Shown: positions 1 to 8,301 of the stretch, piece by piece
Position numbering within the stretch: the first letter of the stretch is position 1
Layout of the letters: every line of letters begins with the position of its first letter
Assembly (NCBI GenBank): GCA_023429985.1
Contig: JAEZCV010000142.1
Span: 1-24,327, forward strand
DNA length: 24,327 bases
Origin: Bacteroidota bacterium
GTDB lineage: Bacteria > Bacteroidota > Bacteroidia > Chitinophagales > Chitinophagaceae
Direction: 5' to 3'
Program-made: the position numbers and the translations under genes
Notes under the pieces: model-generated
Told to the model about the DNA's origin: nothing
The model's input: the letters and a program-made list of their open reading frames with translations, nothing else
The model's database searches: none

Positions 1-251
1 TAGTGGCGAAGAATTTATTTGCCACAAAGCCACTAAGCAACAAAGAAAATGCTGTTTTGAACTTTGCGTATCCGCGCCTTAGTGGCGAAGAAATTATTGC
101 CACAAAGCCACTAAGCAACAAAGAAAATGCTGTTTTGAACTTTGCGTCTCCGCGCCTTGGTGGCGAAGAAAATTTTGCCACTAAGCCACTAAGGAACAAA
201 GAAAAAGATGTTTTGAACTTCGTGCCTTAACGCCTTTGTTGCGAAGAAAAT
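1..251. repeat. 78-bp tandem repeat array, about three and a half copies
   Basis: Copies begin with GCCAC(A/T)AAGCCACTAAG near 21, 99 and 177, exactly 78 bp apart; the last copy is more diverged and runs out near 251, and a partial copy enters from the left edge. Each unit holds an inverted repeat, clearest as CTTAGTGGC at 78-86 facing GCCACTAAG at 107-115 across a 20-base loop, so the array could fold as a row of hairpins. Because 78 is a multiple of three, one frame stays open from 3 to 230 as a 26-residue repeat. I regard that frame as an artefact, since the DNA repeat and the hairpin explain the conservation. Similar intergenic arrays rich in 'CCACAAAG/CACTAAG' words are familiar in Bacteroidota genomes. 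Confidence 0.85.
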
Positions 252-252
252 A

Positions 253-284
253 AAAAAAGCCCCCGGAAATACCGGAGGCTTTTC
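253..284 (-). terminator. Rho-independent terminator of the first M16 protease gene
   Basis: On the minus strand AAAAGCCTCCGG pairs with CCGGGGGCTTTT around a short AT loop and is followed by a T-run. It lies about 18 bases past the stop codon of the minus-strand protease gene that ends at 302. Confidence 0.85.
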
Positions 285-301
285 TAAAAATATAATTACA
301 A

Positions 302-3157
302 TCAGAATGCTTTCTTTTCAATGATGTTTCCATCCGCATCAACTTCCACGATCTCATATCCAAGTTTTTTGATACCATCGATGATCTTTTGCTTATCACC
401 CACTAAAACAATATTCAGTTTTTCAGGATTCATATGCTTGTTAGCAAGTGCCTTTATCTCTGCTGCTGTCATATTGTTCAGGATCTTAGCCTGCGCTGCT
501 GTATAGTTGGCCGGCAGGTTATAATCAAGGATCCTGCGAATAAATAAAGCTTTTTGTGAACCGGTTTCATAACGAAGCGCATCGCTTTGGCCAATTGCAC
601 TTTTCATAAAGGCTACTTCTTCAGCAGTGGGACCATTTTTCAAATAATCATTTAATTCTCTCATTACTTCTGCAAGCGCACTGTCGCTTACATCGGCTTT
701 GATACCGGAAGAAAATCTGAAATCGCCGGAATAAGCATCACCTGAAAAGCGACTGCTTGCTCCATAGGTCCATCCTTTTTGTTCACGCAGATTTTGATTC
801 AGCCTGCTGCTAAAGCCACCACCAATTGGAAAGTTTGCCAGGAAAGACTTATAATATTCGCCTGTAGCATCATATTTCATACCTGTTGCATAGCCAATCC
901 TGAATTCTGTTTGGGCACCCTTAGGAACATCAACCAGGTAAACTTTAGTTTTGTCTACAGTTTTACCAGGAGCAGGAACTTCAAGCTTTATTTTTTTCCT
1001 TGGCAATTTATCAAGGAAGGCAAGTTTGGGAAGTACCTCTTTTTCTGTGATGTCACCAACTACAACAACCTTGGCTCCAATGGAAGTCATATAATTGTTG
1101 TAATAATTCTCAATGTCTAACAAAGTTATGTTGCTTACTGTTTCTTCCGTTCCATTCTGGCTGATACCAAGGATATGATCAGAACCATAGTTCAACTTTG
1201 CAAAAACTTCATTCGCAATATTTGCAGGTTGCGCTTTGGCATTTTTAAAACTTTGCAATGCCTGCTTTTTTAATCTCTCAAATGCATCAGCAGAAAACTG
1301 AGGATTGAACATCCTTTCTTCAAGCAGTTTAATTGTCTTGTCGAGATTTTTAGTCAACGACTGAACGGTAAAAGTCACTTCATCAACATCACTATATATA
1401 TTGATGGAGCTTCCCAGCTTTTGCAATTCAACTGCTAATTGTTCCGCGGAATAATTCTTTGTATCCTCCAGCATCATATCGGTGAAGAAACTTGCCAGTC
1501 CGGCTTTAGAAAGATCTTTGGCAGAAGCAAGATGGCCACCTGGTATGCTAATAGTTAAGTTAACTGTTGGAATTTCTGAATTTTTGGTACCAATAACCTT
1601 AGCGCCATTTGCAAGTTCTTTTTTCCAGAATTCAGGAACTTTAATTTGAGGATTGCCGCCTGCCGCAGGTTCTTTACTTCTGTCGAAGTTATCTTTTGCC
1701 ATTACATATTTTAAAGAACCATATCCATAGTCCGGAGCCGTATATCCCGACGAATCAATTTTAAAATTATCAGCTGCTGCAATCAAGGCTTCCTGTCCTT
1801 TAGGCAACACGCTCAATACAACCGATCCTTTATTTTTAATATAGGTATTATATACACGCATTACATCTTCCCTCGTAAGCGATGAATAGGATTTAAGCAA
1901 ATCAGCGATCTTATTTGGATTTCCGGTAAATGTCTGGAAAGATGCCAGCTGGCTTACTTTACCCTGCACACTTTGAAGGCTGTTGATCAATTGCGATTCG
2001 CGGCTTCCTTTAAATTTTTCAATGTCATCAACAGTTACACCTGTTATTTCAAAAGAATCAAGGGCAGCTTTGAATGCAGCTTCCATATCGGCAAGTGATT
2101 TTCCAATTGAAGGGATGAGCTGGAAAATAAATTCTCCTGCAAGTTCATCAAACCTTCCAAAAGCACCTGCCTGTAGTGCAACCTGCTTTTTAACAAGGTG
2201 CTGGTATAAAACCGAATTTCTGCCTTGTCCTAATACCTGTGCCAGGCACTGAAGTGCTGCCATATCGGTATGATAATTAGGAACGGTTGGATAAACAGAA
2301 AGTAATAAAGGAAGACGTGCATAATTATCTGTGTAGGAAACATATCTTGTTTCATTTATCTTAACTGCAGGCAGAACAACAGGTTCTACTTCCGGCCCGC
2401 GGGGAATGGTGCCAAAATACTTTTCTACCATTTTAACAACATCGGCAGTTTTTACATCTCCACCTACAGTAAGAACTGCATTGTTAGGACCATACCATCT
2501 CAAGAAGAAATTCTTCAGGTCATTTACATCACTGCGGTTAAGGTCTTCAATATACCCGATCACTTCCCAAGAATAAGGGTGACCATAAGGGTAAAGATTT
2601 TTGCTGAATGTTTCGGAAGCAAGTCCGTAAGGAACATTATCTACTCGCTGGCCTCTTTCGTTCTTTACTGTTGCGCGCTGCACTTCAAATCTTTCCTGCG
2701 AAACTTGGCCTAACAGAAAGCCCATGCGATCGGCTTCTAGCCATAAGGCTTTTTCCAGCATGTTGCTTGGAACAGTTTCAAAGTAGTTTGTCCTGTCGCG
2801 GTTTGTTGTTCCATTTAAAGAACCACCACCTCCGGAAATAATCTTATCATGCTGCCCTTTTGGTGCATTGTCGGAGCCTTCAAACATCATGTGTTCAAAG
2901 AAATGCGCGAAACCGGATTTGCCAATCTGTTCACGCGCAGAACCTACGTGGTAAGTTACATCAACATGAACAACAGGATCACTCCTGTCTTCGTGAACGA
3001 TAAGTGTAAGTCCGTTAGGAAATACATATTTTTCATAAGGTATAACAATGCCATTGCCGGTGGGTTCAACCTTTTCAACAAGTTTTGCCTGGCTAAAGGC
3101 TGTTGTACAAATCATGAGCATCAGGGTGCTCAATACCAGAATTTTCTGTTTGATCAT
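302..3157 (-). CDS. M16 family zinc metalloprotease (pitrilysin/insulinase-like), copy A
   Basis: This predicted periplasmic zinc peptidase of the M16 family has about 951 residues and contains both halves of the fold in one chain. The N-terminal half carries the inverted zinc motif HFFEH (H85, E88, H89), with the third ligand probably E167 in VKNERGQ. The C-terminal half has the family hallmark GFSSRLNQNLREQKGWTYGA and lacks a second HxxEH, as expected for the non-catalytic half. A signal peptide ends near TTAFSQ. I chose the ATG at 3157 over the one at 3172 because it gives an N-terminus (MIKQKIL) that matches the neighbouring paralogue (MKQKFLF). It lies downstream of copy B on the same strand, but a terminator separates them, so it probably has its own promoter in 3158-3300. 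The substrate is unknown. Confidence 0.93.
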   Translation of the reverse strand: MIKQKILVLSTLMLMICTTAFSQAKLVEKVEPTGNGIVIPYEKYVFPNGLTLIVHEDRSDPVVHVDVTYHVGSAREQIGKSGFAHFFEHMMFEGSDNAPKGQHDKIISGGGGSLNGTTNRDRTNYFETVPSNMLEKALWLEADRMGFLLGQVSQERFEVQRATVKNERGQRVDNVPYGLASETFSKNLYPYGHPYSWEVIGYIEDLNRSDVNDLKNFFLRWYGPNNAVLTVGGDVKTADVVKMVEKYFGTIPRGPEVEPVVLPAVKINETRYVSYTDNYARLPLLLSVYPTVPNYHTDMAALQCLAQVLGQGRNSVLYQHLVKKQVALQAGAFGRFDELAGEFIFQLIPSIGKSLADMEAAFKAALDSFEITGVTVDDIEKFKGSRESQLINSLQSVQGKVSQLASFQTFTGNPNKIADLLKSYSSLTREDVMRVYNTYIKNKGSVVLSVLPKGQEALIAAADNFKIDSSGYTAPDYGYGSLKYVMAKDNFDRSKEPAAGGNPQIKVPEFWKKELANGAKVIGTKNSEIPTVNLTISIPGGHLASAKDLSKAGLASFFTDMMLEDTKNYSAEQLAVELQKLGSSINIYSDVDEVTFTVQSLTKNLDKTIKLLEERMFNPQFSADAFERLKKQALQSFKNAKAQPANIANEVFAKLNYGSDHILGISQNGTEETVSNITLLDIENYYNNYMTSIGAKVVVVGDITEKEVLPKLAFLDKLPRKKIKLEVPAPGKTVDKTKVYLVDVPKGAQTEFRIGYATGMKYDATGEYYKSFLANFPIGGGFSSRLNQNLREQKGWTYGASSRFSGDAYSGDFRFSSGIKADVSDSALAEVMRELNDYLKNGPTAEEVAFMKSAIGQSDALRYETGSQKALFIRRILDYNLPANYTAAQAKILNNMTAAEIKALANKHMNPEKLNIVLVGDKQKIIDGIKKLGYEIVEVDADGNIIEKKAF

Positions 3158-3291
3158 GTGTTTATATTTCAAAATTTATTTGCAGTATTTAATCTTCGAA
3201 CTGGAAGGGAAGCAAAAAAACGATTTTCCCAGCCAAACATTCCAAATATTATATTAAGATGTTGTTTCTATAGACGAAATGGTTTTTTTAT

Positions 3292-3325
3292 AGTTCTAAA
3301 AAAAACATCCCGCAACGGCGGGATG
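3292..3325 (-). terminator. Rho-independent terminator of the second M16 protease gene
   Basis: CATCCCGC at 3306-3313 pairs perfectly with GCGGGATG at 3318-3325 around a 4-base loop. Read on the minus strand the hairpin is followed by eight T residues. It begins less than ten bases past the stop codon of copy B. Confidence 0.88.
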
Positions 3326-3332
3326 AATTATA

Positions 3333-6182
3333 TCAGAAAGCTTTTTTATCCACCAGGTTTCCATCGGCATCTAGTTCAACTATTTCATAGCCAAGCTTCT
3401 TAACATTATCAATAATTCTTTGCTTATCGCCAACCATTAGTATGTTCATTTTATCGGGGTGAAGATATTTTTTAGCCTGGGCAGCCATTTCTTCTTTGGT
3501 CATGGATTTTAAAACCCTGGCCTGTAATTCGGGATAGTTGGCTGGAAGGTTATAATCAAGAATACGCCTGATGAACATAGCTTTTTGAACACCGGTTTCA
3601 TAGCGGAGTGCATCGTTTTGTCCAATGGCATTTTGCATGAACATCACTTCTTCATCGGTAGGTCCGGTGGCCAGGTATTCTGTTATTTCACGCATAACTT
3701 CCGATAAGGCACTGTCGGTAGCATCGGCCCTAATGCCGGAGCTGAATGCATATTCACCGGAATGTGCATCGGCTGAAAAACTGCTTCTTGCACCATAAGT
3801 CCAGCCTTTTGCTTCGCGCAGGTTGATATTTAAGCGACTGTTGAAACCAGTACCAAGAGGGTAGTTGGCCAGGTAGGCTTTATAATAATCACCGGCAGCA
3901 TCATATTGTAATCCTGTTGCATAACCAACCCTGAATTCGGTTTGTGCACCTTTTGGAACATCTACTAAATAAATTTTGGTTTTATCTACAGGTTTTGCAG
4001 GGCCGGGTTCTGCCAGTTTGATTTTCTTTTTTGGAAGTTTATTTAAAAAAGAAAGTTTGGGCAAGATCTCTTCCTGTGTTATATCTCCCACAATTACAAC
4101 TTTTGCATCTACCGATGTCATATAGTTGTTGTAATAATACTTGATATCCTCAAGTGTCATATTGGCAATGGATTCTTCTGTGCCGTTTTCACTTACTCCA
4201 AGAATATGGTCGGGGCCATAATTGAGTTTGGCAAATACCTGGCTGGCGATAGTGGCTGGTTGTGCTTTTGCCGTTTTAAAAGATTGCGCTGCCTGTTTTT
4301 GTAACCTGTCGAAATCCTCCTGGGAAAATTTAGGATGGAACATTTTTTCCTGCAACAATGCAAGTGTTTTATCTAAATTCTTTTTTAATGCCTGCACCGT
4401 AAACGTAATACCATCTGTACTGCTGCTTATGGAAATTGAACTACCCAGTTTTTGTAATTCAACGGCCATCTCTTCGGAAGTATAATTTTTCGAATCTTCC
4501 ATCATCATATCCGTAAAGAAACTGGCCAGTCCGGCTTTGGACAAATCATTTGCCGATGCAAGATGTCCACCAGGCATGGTAAGAGAAAAAGTTACAGTAG
4601 GTATTTCCGAATTCACTGTGCCGATAACTTTTGCTCCGTTGGGAAGATTTTTTCTCCAGAACTCAGGAACGGTAACAACCGGATTTGGGCCATTGCCGGG
4701 AATTTTGCTGCGATCAAAATTATCTTTTGCTTTTACATAGGTGAGACCTTCATAACCATAATCAGGCGATGTATAGCCTGTGGTATCAATTGTGTAATTA
4801 TCTGCCGCAGCTATCAAAGCTTCCTGGCCTTTTGGAAGCACACTTAGAATAACAGCGTTCTTTCCCTTAATGTATTTATTGTATGCATTCATTACATCTT
4901 CGCGCGTAAGAGAAGAATATAATTTTAAAAGGTCAGCGATCTTATTAGGATTACCTGTAAATGTTTCAAATGCGGCCAGCTGACTAACTTTACCACGAAC
5001 ACTTTGAAGTCCGTTTATTAACTGTGCTTCCTGTCCTCCTTTAAATTTCTCTATATCATCTTTTGTTATGCCTCTTGCTTCAAAGCTGTCTAATGCAGCG
5101 CGGTAAAGTTGCTCCATGTCGGCAAGTGATTTACCTGTGGATGGAACGATCTGAATTATAAATTCACCCGCCAGTTCAGAAAGTGAACTGAATGCAAATG
5201 CCTGGAATGCCTGTTGGGTTTTTGTCATGGTTTGAAAGAAAATAGAATTCCTTCCCTGTCCTAAAACCTGTGCAAGGCATTGCAATGCTGCCATGTCCTT
5301 ATGATAATTTGGAACAGTTGGGTAAACGATAGCAATTAAAGGTTGACGTGCATAATTATCAACATAGGAAACATATCGGTTGTTGTTGAGTGTTACAGCA
5401 GGGTAGCTGTCGGGTTTTACCTCTGGACCGCGAGGAATTGAACCGAAATATTTTTCAACCAGTTTTACTACTTCAGCAGATTTTACAGCACCACCCACAG
5501 TTAAAACTGCATTGTTGGGGCCATACCAGCGAAGAAAGAAATTTTTCAAATCATTTACATCGCTGCGGTCAAGATCTTCAAGGTAGCCTATGGTAAGCCA
5601 TGAATACGGATGTCCGTAAGGATAAAGATTTTTGTTATAGACTTCGCCGGCCAAACCATAAGGACGATTATCGTAGTTCTGTCCTCTTTCATTTTTTACA
5701 GTGGAACGTTGAATTTCAAATTTCTCCTGCGTAACGGCATCCAGCAAAAATCCCATGCGATCTGCTTCCAGCCATAATGCTTTTTCTAATTGATTTACCG
5801 GAACGGTTTCAAAATAATTGGTCCTGTCGCGGTTTGTTGTTCCGTTTAATGTTCCTCCGGCATCAGTTACAATTTTAAAATGTTGTTCGTCGGCAACATT
5901 ATCACTTCCCTGGAACATCATATGCTCGAAGAAATGAGCAAATCCCGATTTGCCTATTTGTTCACGTGCCGAACCTACATGGTAAGTTACATCAACATGT
6001 ACTACGGGATCGCTTTGATCTTCATGTACAATTAAAGTAAGGCCGTTGGACAGTACATATTTTTCATACGGAATAACAATATTATTTCCGTTTGAACTGA
6101 CTTTTTCTACCAGCTTTGTTTGTGAAAATGACATGATTGTCATGGAAAGGAAGGCCGATAGGAATAGAAATTTCTGCTTCAT
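3333..6182 (-). CDS. M16 family zinc metalloprotease, copy B
   Basis: This 949-residue protein is a close paralogue of copy A over its whole length and was probably produced by tandem duplication. It has a signal peptide (cleavage expected near SFSQ, residues 18-21), the zinc motif HFFEH at H83, E86 and H87, and E165 in VKNERGQ as the likely third ligand. The C-terminal half again shows the SRLNINLREAKGWTYGA hallmark and no second zinc site. Both copies therefore look catalytically competent. Long stretches such as the QSDPVVHVDVTYHVGSAREQ block are nearly identical between copies, while the signal peptide and the loop after HFFEHMMF differ. The gene starts 126 bp from a divergently oriented gene. 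Its role is probably periplasmic proteolysis; the specific target cannot be read from sequence. Confidence 0.94.
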   Translation of the reverse strand: MKQKFLFLSAFLSMTIMSFSQTKLVEKVSSNGNNIVIPYEKYVLSNGLTLIVHEDQSDPVVHVDVTYHVGSAREQIGKSGFAHFFEHMMFQGSDNVADEQHFKIVTDAGGTLNGTTNRDRTNYFETVPVNQLEKALWLEADRMGFLLDAVTQEKFEIQRSTVKNERGQNYDNRPYGLAGEVYNKNLYPYGHPYSWLTIGYLEDLDRSDVNDLKNFFLRWYGPNNAVLTVGGAVKSAEVVKLVEKYFGSIPRGPEVKPDSYPAVTLNNNRYVSYVDNYARQPLIAIVYPTVPNYHKDMAALQCLAQVLGQGRNSIFFQTMTKTQQAFQAFAFSSLSELAGEFIIQIVPSTGKSLADMEQLYRAALDSFEARGITKDDIEKFKGGQEAQLINGLQSVRGKVSQLAAFETFTGNPNKIADLLKLYSSLTREDVMNAYNKYIKGKNAVILSVLPKGQEALIAAADNYTIDTTGYTSPDYGYEGLTYVKAKDNFDRSKIPGNGPNPVVTVPEFWRKNLPNGAKVIGTVNSEIPTVTFSLTMPGGHLASANDLSKAGLASFFTDMMMEDSKNYTSEEMAVELQKLGSSISISSSTDGITFTVQALKKNLDKTLALLQEKMFHPKFSQEDFDRLQKQAAQSFKTAKAQPATIASQVFAKLNYGPDHILGVSENGTEESIANMTLEDIKYYYNNYMTSVDAKVVIVGDITQEEILPKLSFLNKLPKKKIKLAEPGPAKPVDKTKIYLVDVPKGAQTEFRVGYATGLQYDAAGDYYKAYLANYPLGTGFNSRLNINLREAKGWTYGARSSFSADAHSGEYAFSSGIRADATDSALSEVMREITEYLATGPTDEEVMFMQNAIGQNDALRYETGVQKAMFIRRILDYNLPANYPELQARVLKSMTKEEMAAQAKKYLHPDKMNILMVGDKQRIIDNVKKLGYEIVELDADGNLVDKKAF

Positions 6183-6308
6183 AAATAAAGGTTTGGGGGG
6201 TTCAATTTAGGATAATTAGGGTTGTTGGTACTTACCATTTATCAAAATCTTAAACCCAGATGGATTTTAAGAGCAAAACGATGTATTATATTCGAAAAAA
6301 ATAAAGCA

Positions 6309-7106
6309 ATGTCTTTTAAAACAAATCACGAGATTGATTATAAGTTGTATGGCGAAGAAATGCAATGCGTGGAAATTGAACTGGATCCGCAGGAAACTGC
6401 TATAGCAGAAAGTGGATCGTTTATGATGATGGATGATGGTATACAGATGGCCACCATTTTTGGTGATGGATCGGCACAGCAAAAGGGAATTTTTGGAAAG
6501 CTTATGTCGGCAGGCAAAAGAGTTTTAACAGGAGAAAGCCTGTTTATGACAACCTATACCAATATTGGACATGGAAAGAAGAAGGTTTATTTCGCAGCTC
6601 CTTATGCAGGAAAAGTAATTCCTATGGATCTTGCGCTGCTGGGAGGTAAACTGGTTTGCCAGAAAGATTCATTTTTATGTGCCGCGAAAGGGGTAACTGT
6701 AGGCATAGAATTTCAAAGAAGGCTGGGAACAGGATTGTTTGGAGGCGAAGGATTTATTATGCAAAAACTGGAAGGTGATGGAATGGCCTTTGTGCATGCC
6801 GGGGGACATGTAATGGAAAGAGAATTGTTGCAAGGAGAATTATTAAAAATAGATACAGGCTGTATTGTGGCATTTACCCCCAGTTGTGATTATGATATTC
6901 AGTTTGTTGGTGGCGTACGCAATACTATTTTCGGAGGTGAGGGATTATTCTTTGCCACCCTTCGCGGACCCGGAAAGGTATGGATTCAAACCTTACCAGT
7001 AAGCAGGCTTGCAAGCCGTATACTTGCTTATGGCACAGTAAACCGCAAAGAAGAAGGCAGTATTCTGGGAGGGTTAGGAAACCTTCTTGATGGCGATGGA
7101 AGGTAG
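6309..7106 (+). CDS. AIM24 / TIGR00266 family protein
   Basis: This cytosolic protein of 265 residues belongs to the AIM24 family (TIGR00266, formerly DUF124), a beta-rich fold of unclear biochemical role in bacteria; the mitochondrial relative supports inner-membrane organisation. Glycine-rich blocks typical of the family are visible: ETAIAESGSFMMMDDGI near the start, GTGLFGGEGFIMQKLEGDG in the middle, and NTIFGGEGLFFATLRGPGKVWIQTLP near the end. The frame is open further upstream to 6222, but I start at the ATG at 6309 because the family block begins there and the upstream 29 residues look non-coding. No signal peptide or membrane segment is evident. The gene is flanked by oppositely oriented genes on both sides, so it is probably monocistronic. 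Confidence 0.9.
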   Translation: MSFKTNHEIDYKLYGEEMQCVEIELDPQETAIAESGSFMMMDDGIQMATIFGDGSAQQKGIFGKLMSAGKRVLTGESLFMTTYTNIGHGKKKVYFAAPYAGKVIPMDLALLGGKLVCQKDSFLCAAKGVTVGIEFQRRLGTGLFGGEGFIMQKLEGDGMAFVHAGGHVMERELLQGELLKIDTGCIVAFTPSCDYDIQFVGGVRNTIFGGEGLFFATLRGPGKVWIQTLPVSRLASRILAYGTVNRKEEGSILGGLGNLLDGDGR

Positions 7107-7109
7107 TTT

Positions 7110-7760
7110 CTAAACCTTGCCTTTAAATATCCGGTAACTATAAATTGCCGGTATCAGTGTAAGAATAACCATGGTAGCTATAAAAAGAGGTGCAGCAAAT
7201 TTATAAGGAATGAGTAAGCTTATAATGGCCAGGCTCATTCCTCCCCAGAACCAGAGTTTTCCCGCCAGGCGATGGGTTCTTTTCCAATTCTCATCATCAC
7301 TTAGTGTCCATGGAAGCCTGATTCCGGCAAAATAATTTGGTTTAATGTTGACCATATAATTGCCAAGGAAGGCAAAGAGTAAACCCATAAAGGGAAAAAG
7401 CAGGTTTTCCATAAAATTATTGCCTGAAGTTGCCGAAAGCAGGATCAAAAAGCTTAGTGTGCTCATAAATACTACCATACCGAAAGCAAGCCTGGAAAAC
7501 CCACTCGAAGGCAGGTCCTTTCTTTTAGGATCTATGCGGTGGATATTTTTAAGCAGCAGGAAAAGAAAAACAGAAACGGCAAATATGATCCCGGAAACCA
7601 GCCAGAGTTCAGATTTATTGCCAAACCGGTCTGGTTTCATTTCATGATCGAAATGCAGGGGAACGGTTTGGGGCACCTCGTTCCATATTATGGCAAGATA
7701 AACGCCTGGAGCCAGGGCAATTAGCAGGGCAGCAAGGTTTGCTATTGCAGATTTTTTCAT
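7110..7760 (-). CDS. SdpI-like DUF1648 multipass membrane protein
   Basis: This integral membrane protein of about 216 residues has six predicted transmembrane segments (roughly 8-26, 53-70, 90-110, 119-138, 168-184 and 188-210). The DUF1648 signature is seen in VPLHFDHEMKPDRFGNKSE (residues 33-51). The SdpI family signature follows at 134-168: GNYMVNIKPNYFAGIRLPWT and then ENWKRTHRLAGKLWF. In Bacillus subtilis SdpI protects the cell from the SDP killing peptide and works with the repressor SdpR. The gene starts 2 bp after the stop of an ArsR-type regulator, the same gene order as sdpRI. I chose the ATG at 7760 because the longer frame from 7793 would run into the regulator gene. Homologues are widespread in species without SDP, so a true immunity role is only a hypothesis. 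Confidence 0.9.
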   Translation of the reverse strand: MKKSAIANLAALLIALAPGVYLAIIWNEVPQTVPLHFDHEMKPDRFGNKSELWLVSGIIFAVSVFLFLLLKNIHRIDPKRKDLPSSGFSRLAFGMVVFMSTLSFLILLSATSGNNFMENLLFPFMGLLFAFLGNYMVNIKPNYFAGIRLPWTLSDDENWKRTHRLAGKLWFWGGMSLAIISLLIPYKFAAPLFIATMVILTLIPAIYSYRIFKGKV

Positions 7761-7762
7761 TA

Positions 7763-8026
7763 TTATTTTTTTTGCCGGAACTGAATCAACCATTGTACAA
7801 TTTCATCAACCATGGTAGTATTCAGCGAATATTTTACAAACTGTCCTTCTTTAACCGATTCCACCAGGCCGGATTGTTTCAAAAGGTCGAGGTGATGCGA
7901 AATGCTGGGTTTTGAAATCGAAAAGGCATTAGCTATCTCGCCTGCAGTAAGGTCGCCCTGTTTCAGCATTTCAAGTATGTCCCTGCGCGTACTGTCATTC
8001 AGGGCTTTAAATATACGGTTCAACAC
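7763..8026 (-). CDS. ArsR-family winged-helix repressor, SdpR-like
   Basis: This small DNA-binding protein of 87 residues has the ArsR-type winged helix: FKALNDSTRRDILEMLKQGD (helix 1-2), TAGEIANAFSISKPSISHHL (turn and recognition helix, residues 27-45) and a wing at VESVKEGQFVKYSL (55-68). The cysteine motif of metal-sensing ArsR proteins (ELCVCD-like) is absent, so metal sensing is unlikely. That fits the SdpR subgroup, whose partner SdpI sequesters it at the membrane. The start codon is GTG (8026-8024), with TTG as the next codon; there is no ATG in a suitable place. It is followed at once by the SdpI-like gene. A perfect palindrome 5 bases upstream of the start suggests autorepression. 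Confidence 0.9.
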   Translation of the reverse strand: MLNRIFKALNDSTRRDILEMLKQGDLTAGEIANAFSISKPSISHHLDLLKQSGLVESVKEGQFVKYSLNTTMVDEIVQWLIQFRQKK

Positions 8027-8031
8027 TTAGG

Positions 8032-8053
8032 TATTTAGACAAATATCTAAATA
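8032..8053. promoter_or_regulatory. Palindromic operator candidate upstream of the ArsR-type gene
   Basis: TATTTAGA at 8032-8039 faces its exact reverse complement TCTAAATA at 8046-8053 across 6 bases. The spacing of one half site per helical turn suits a winged-helix dimer, and the element sits 5 bases ahead of the GTG start. Its binding by the adjacent repressor is inferred, not shown. Confidence 0.7.
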
Positions 8054-8072
8054 AATAATGAATTTACAAAAT

Positions 8073-8088
8073 ACCGTATAACTACGGT
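8073..8088. promoter_or_regulatory. Second short palindrome in the divergent region
   Basis: ACCGTA at 8073-8078 is followed by TAAC and the exact reverse complement TACGGT at 8083-8088. It lies 20 bp beyond the first palindrome and has a different sequence, so it may bind another factor or act as a hairpin in a transcript that runs rightward. At six bases per arm, chance is not excluded. Confidence 0.35.
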
Positions 8089-8094
8089 TGTATA

Positions 8095-8198
8095 GTATTA
8101 TTTAATAATGGAACTTGCAATTCAATTCGTCGCACTTGACCATGGAAACGATAGGCAAACAGTCTTCTGCCTGGGCCCTCAATTGAGGGCTTTTTTTT
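8095..8198 (+). ncRNA. Candidate small RNA ending in an orphan terminator
   Basis: A strong terminator at 8175-8198 points rightward, but no convincing protein gene precedes it on the plus strand: the arsR-type gene runs the other way. The simplest reading is a short plus-strand transcript of roughly 100 bases starting somewhere after the palindromes. It contains a possible small stem, AGGCA pairing with TGCCT, just before the terminator. The 5' end is a guess; I could not find a clear Bacteroidota promoter (TTG and TAnnTTTG at proper spacing). I recognise no known RNA family. Confidence 0.35.
8175..8198 (+). terminator. Rho-independent terminator without an obvious upstream gene
   Basis: GCCCTCAATTGAGGGC at 8175-8190 is a perfect 16-bp palindrome followed directly by eight T residues at 8191-8198, a classical intrinsic terminator for rightward transcription. 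Confidence 0.8.
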
Positions 8199-8301
8199 GG
8201 CGCTCAACTACTGGCTTTGGACGCATATTTATATTCCTTCGGCTAATAGAAAATATAATGGTTCGCTGCAACATGATTTTTGCGCCTGCTAAAACAGCAA
8301 T

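Noticed and set aside
3..230. Open frame of 75 codons with a 26-residue repeat
   Set aside because: The repeat period of 78 bp is a multiple of three, so the frame stays open passively; the DNA hairpins and the lack of any domain argue against a protein.
2849..3403. Plus-strand frame of 184 codons
   Set aside because: It is antisense to the start of one M16 gene and the end of the other, crossing a terminator; the sense frames are clearly real.
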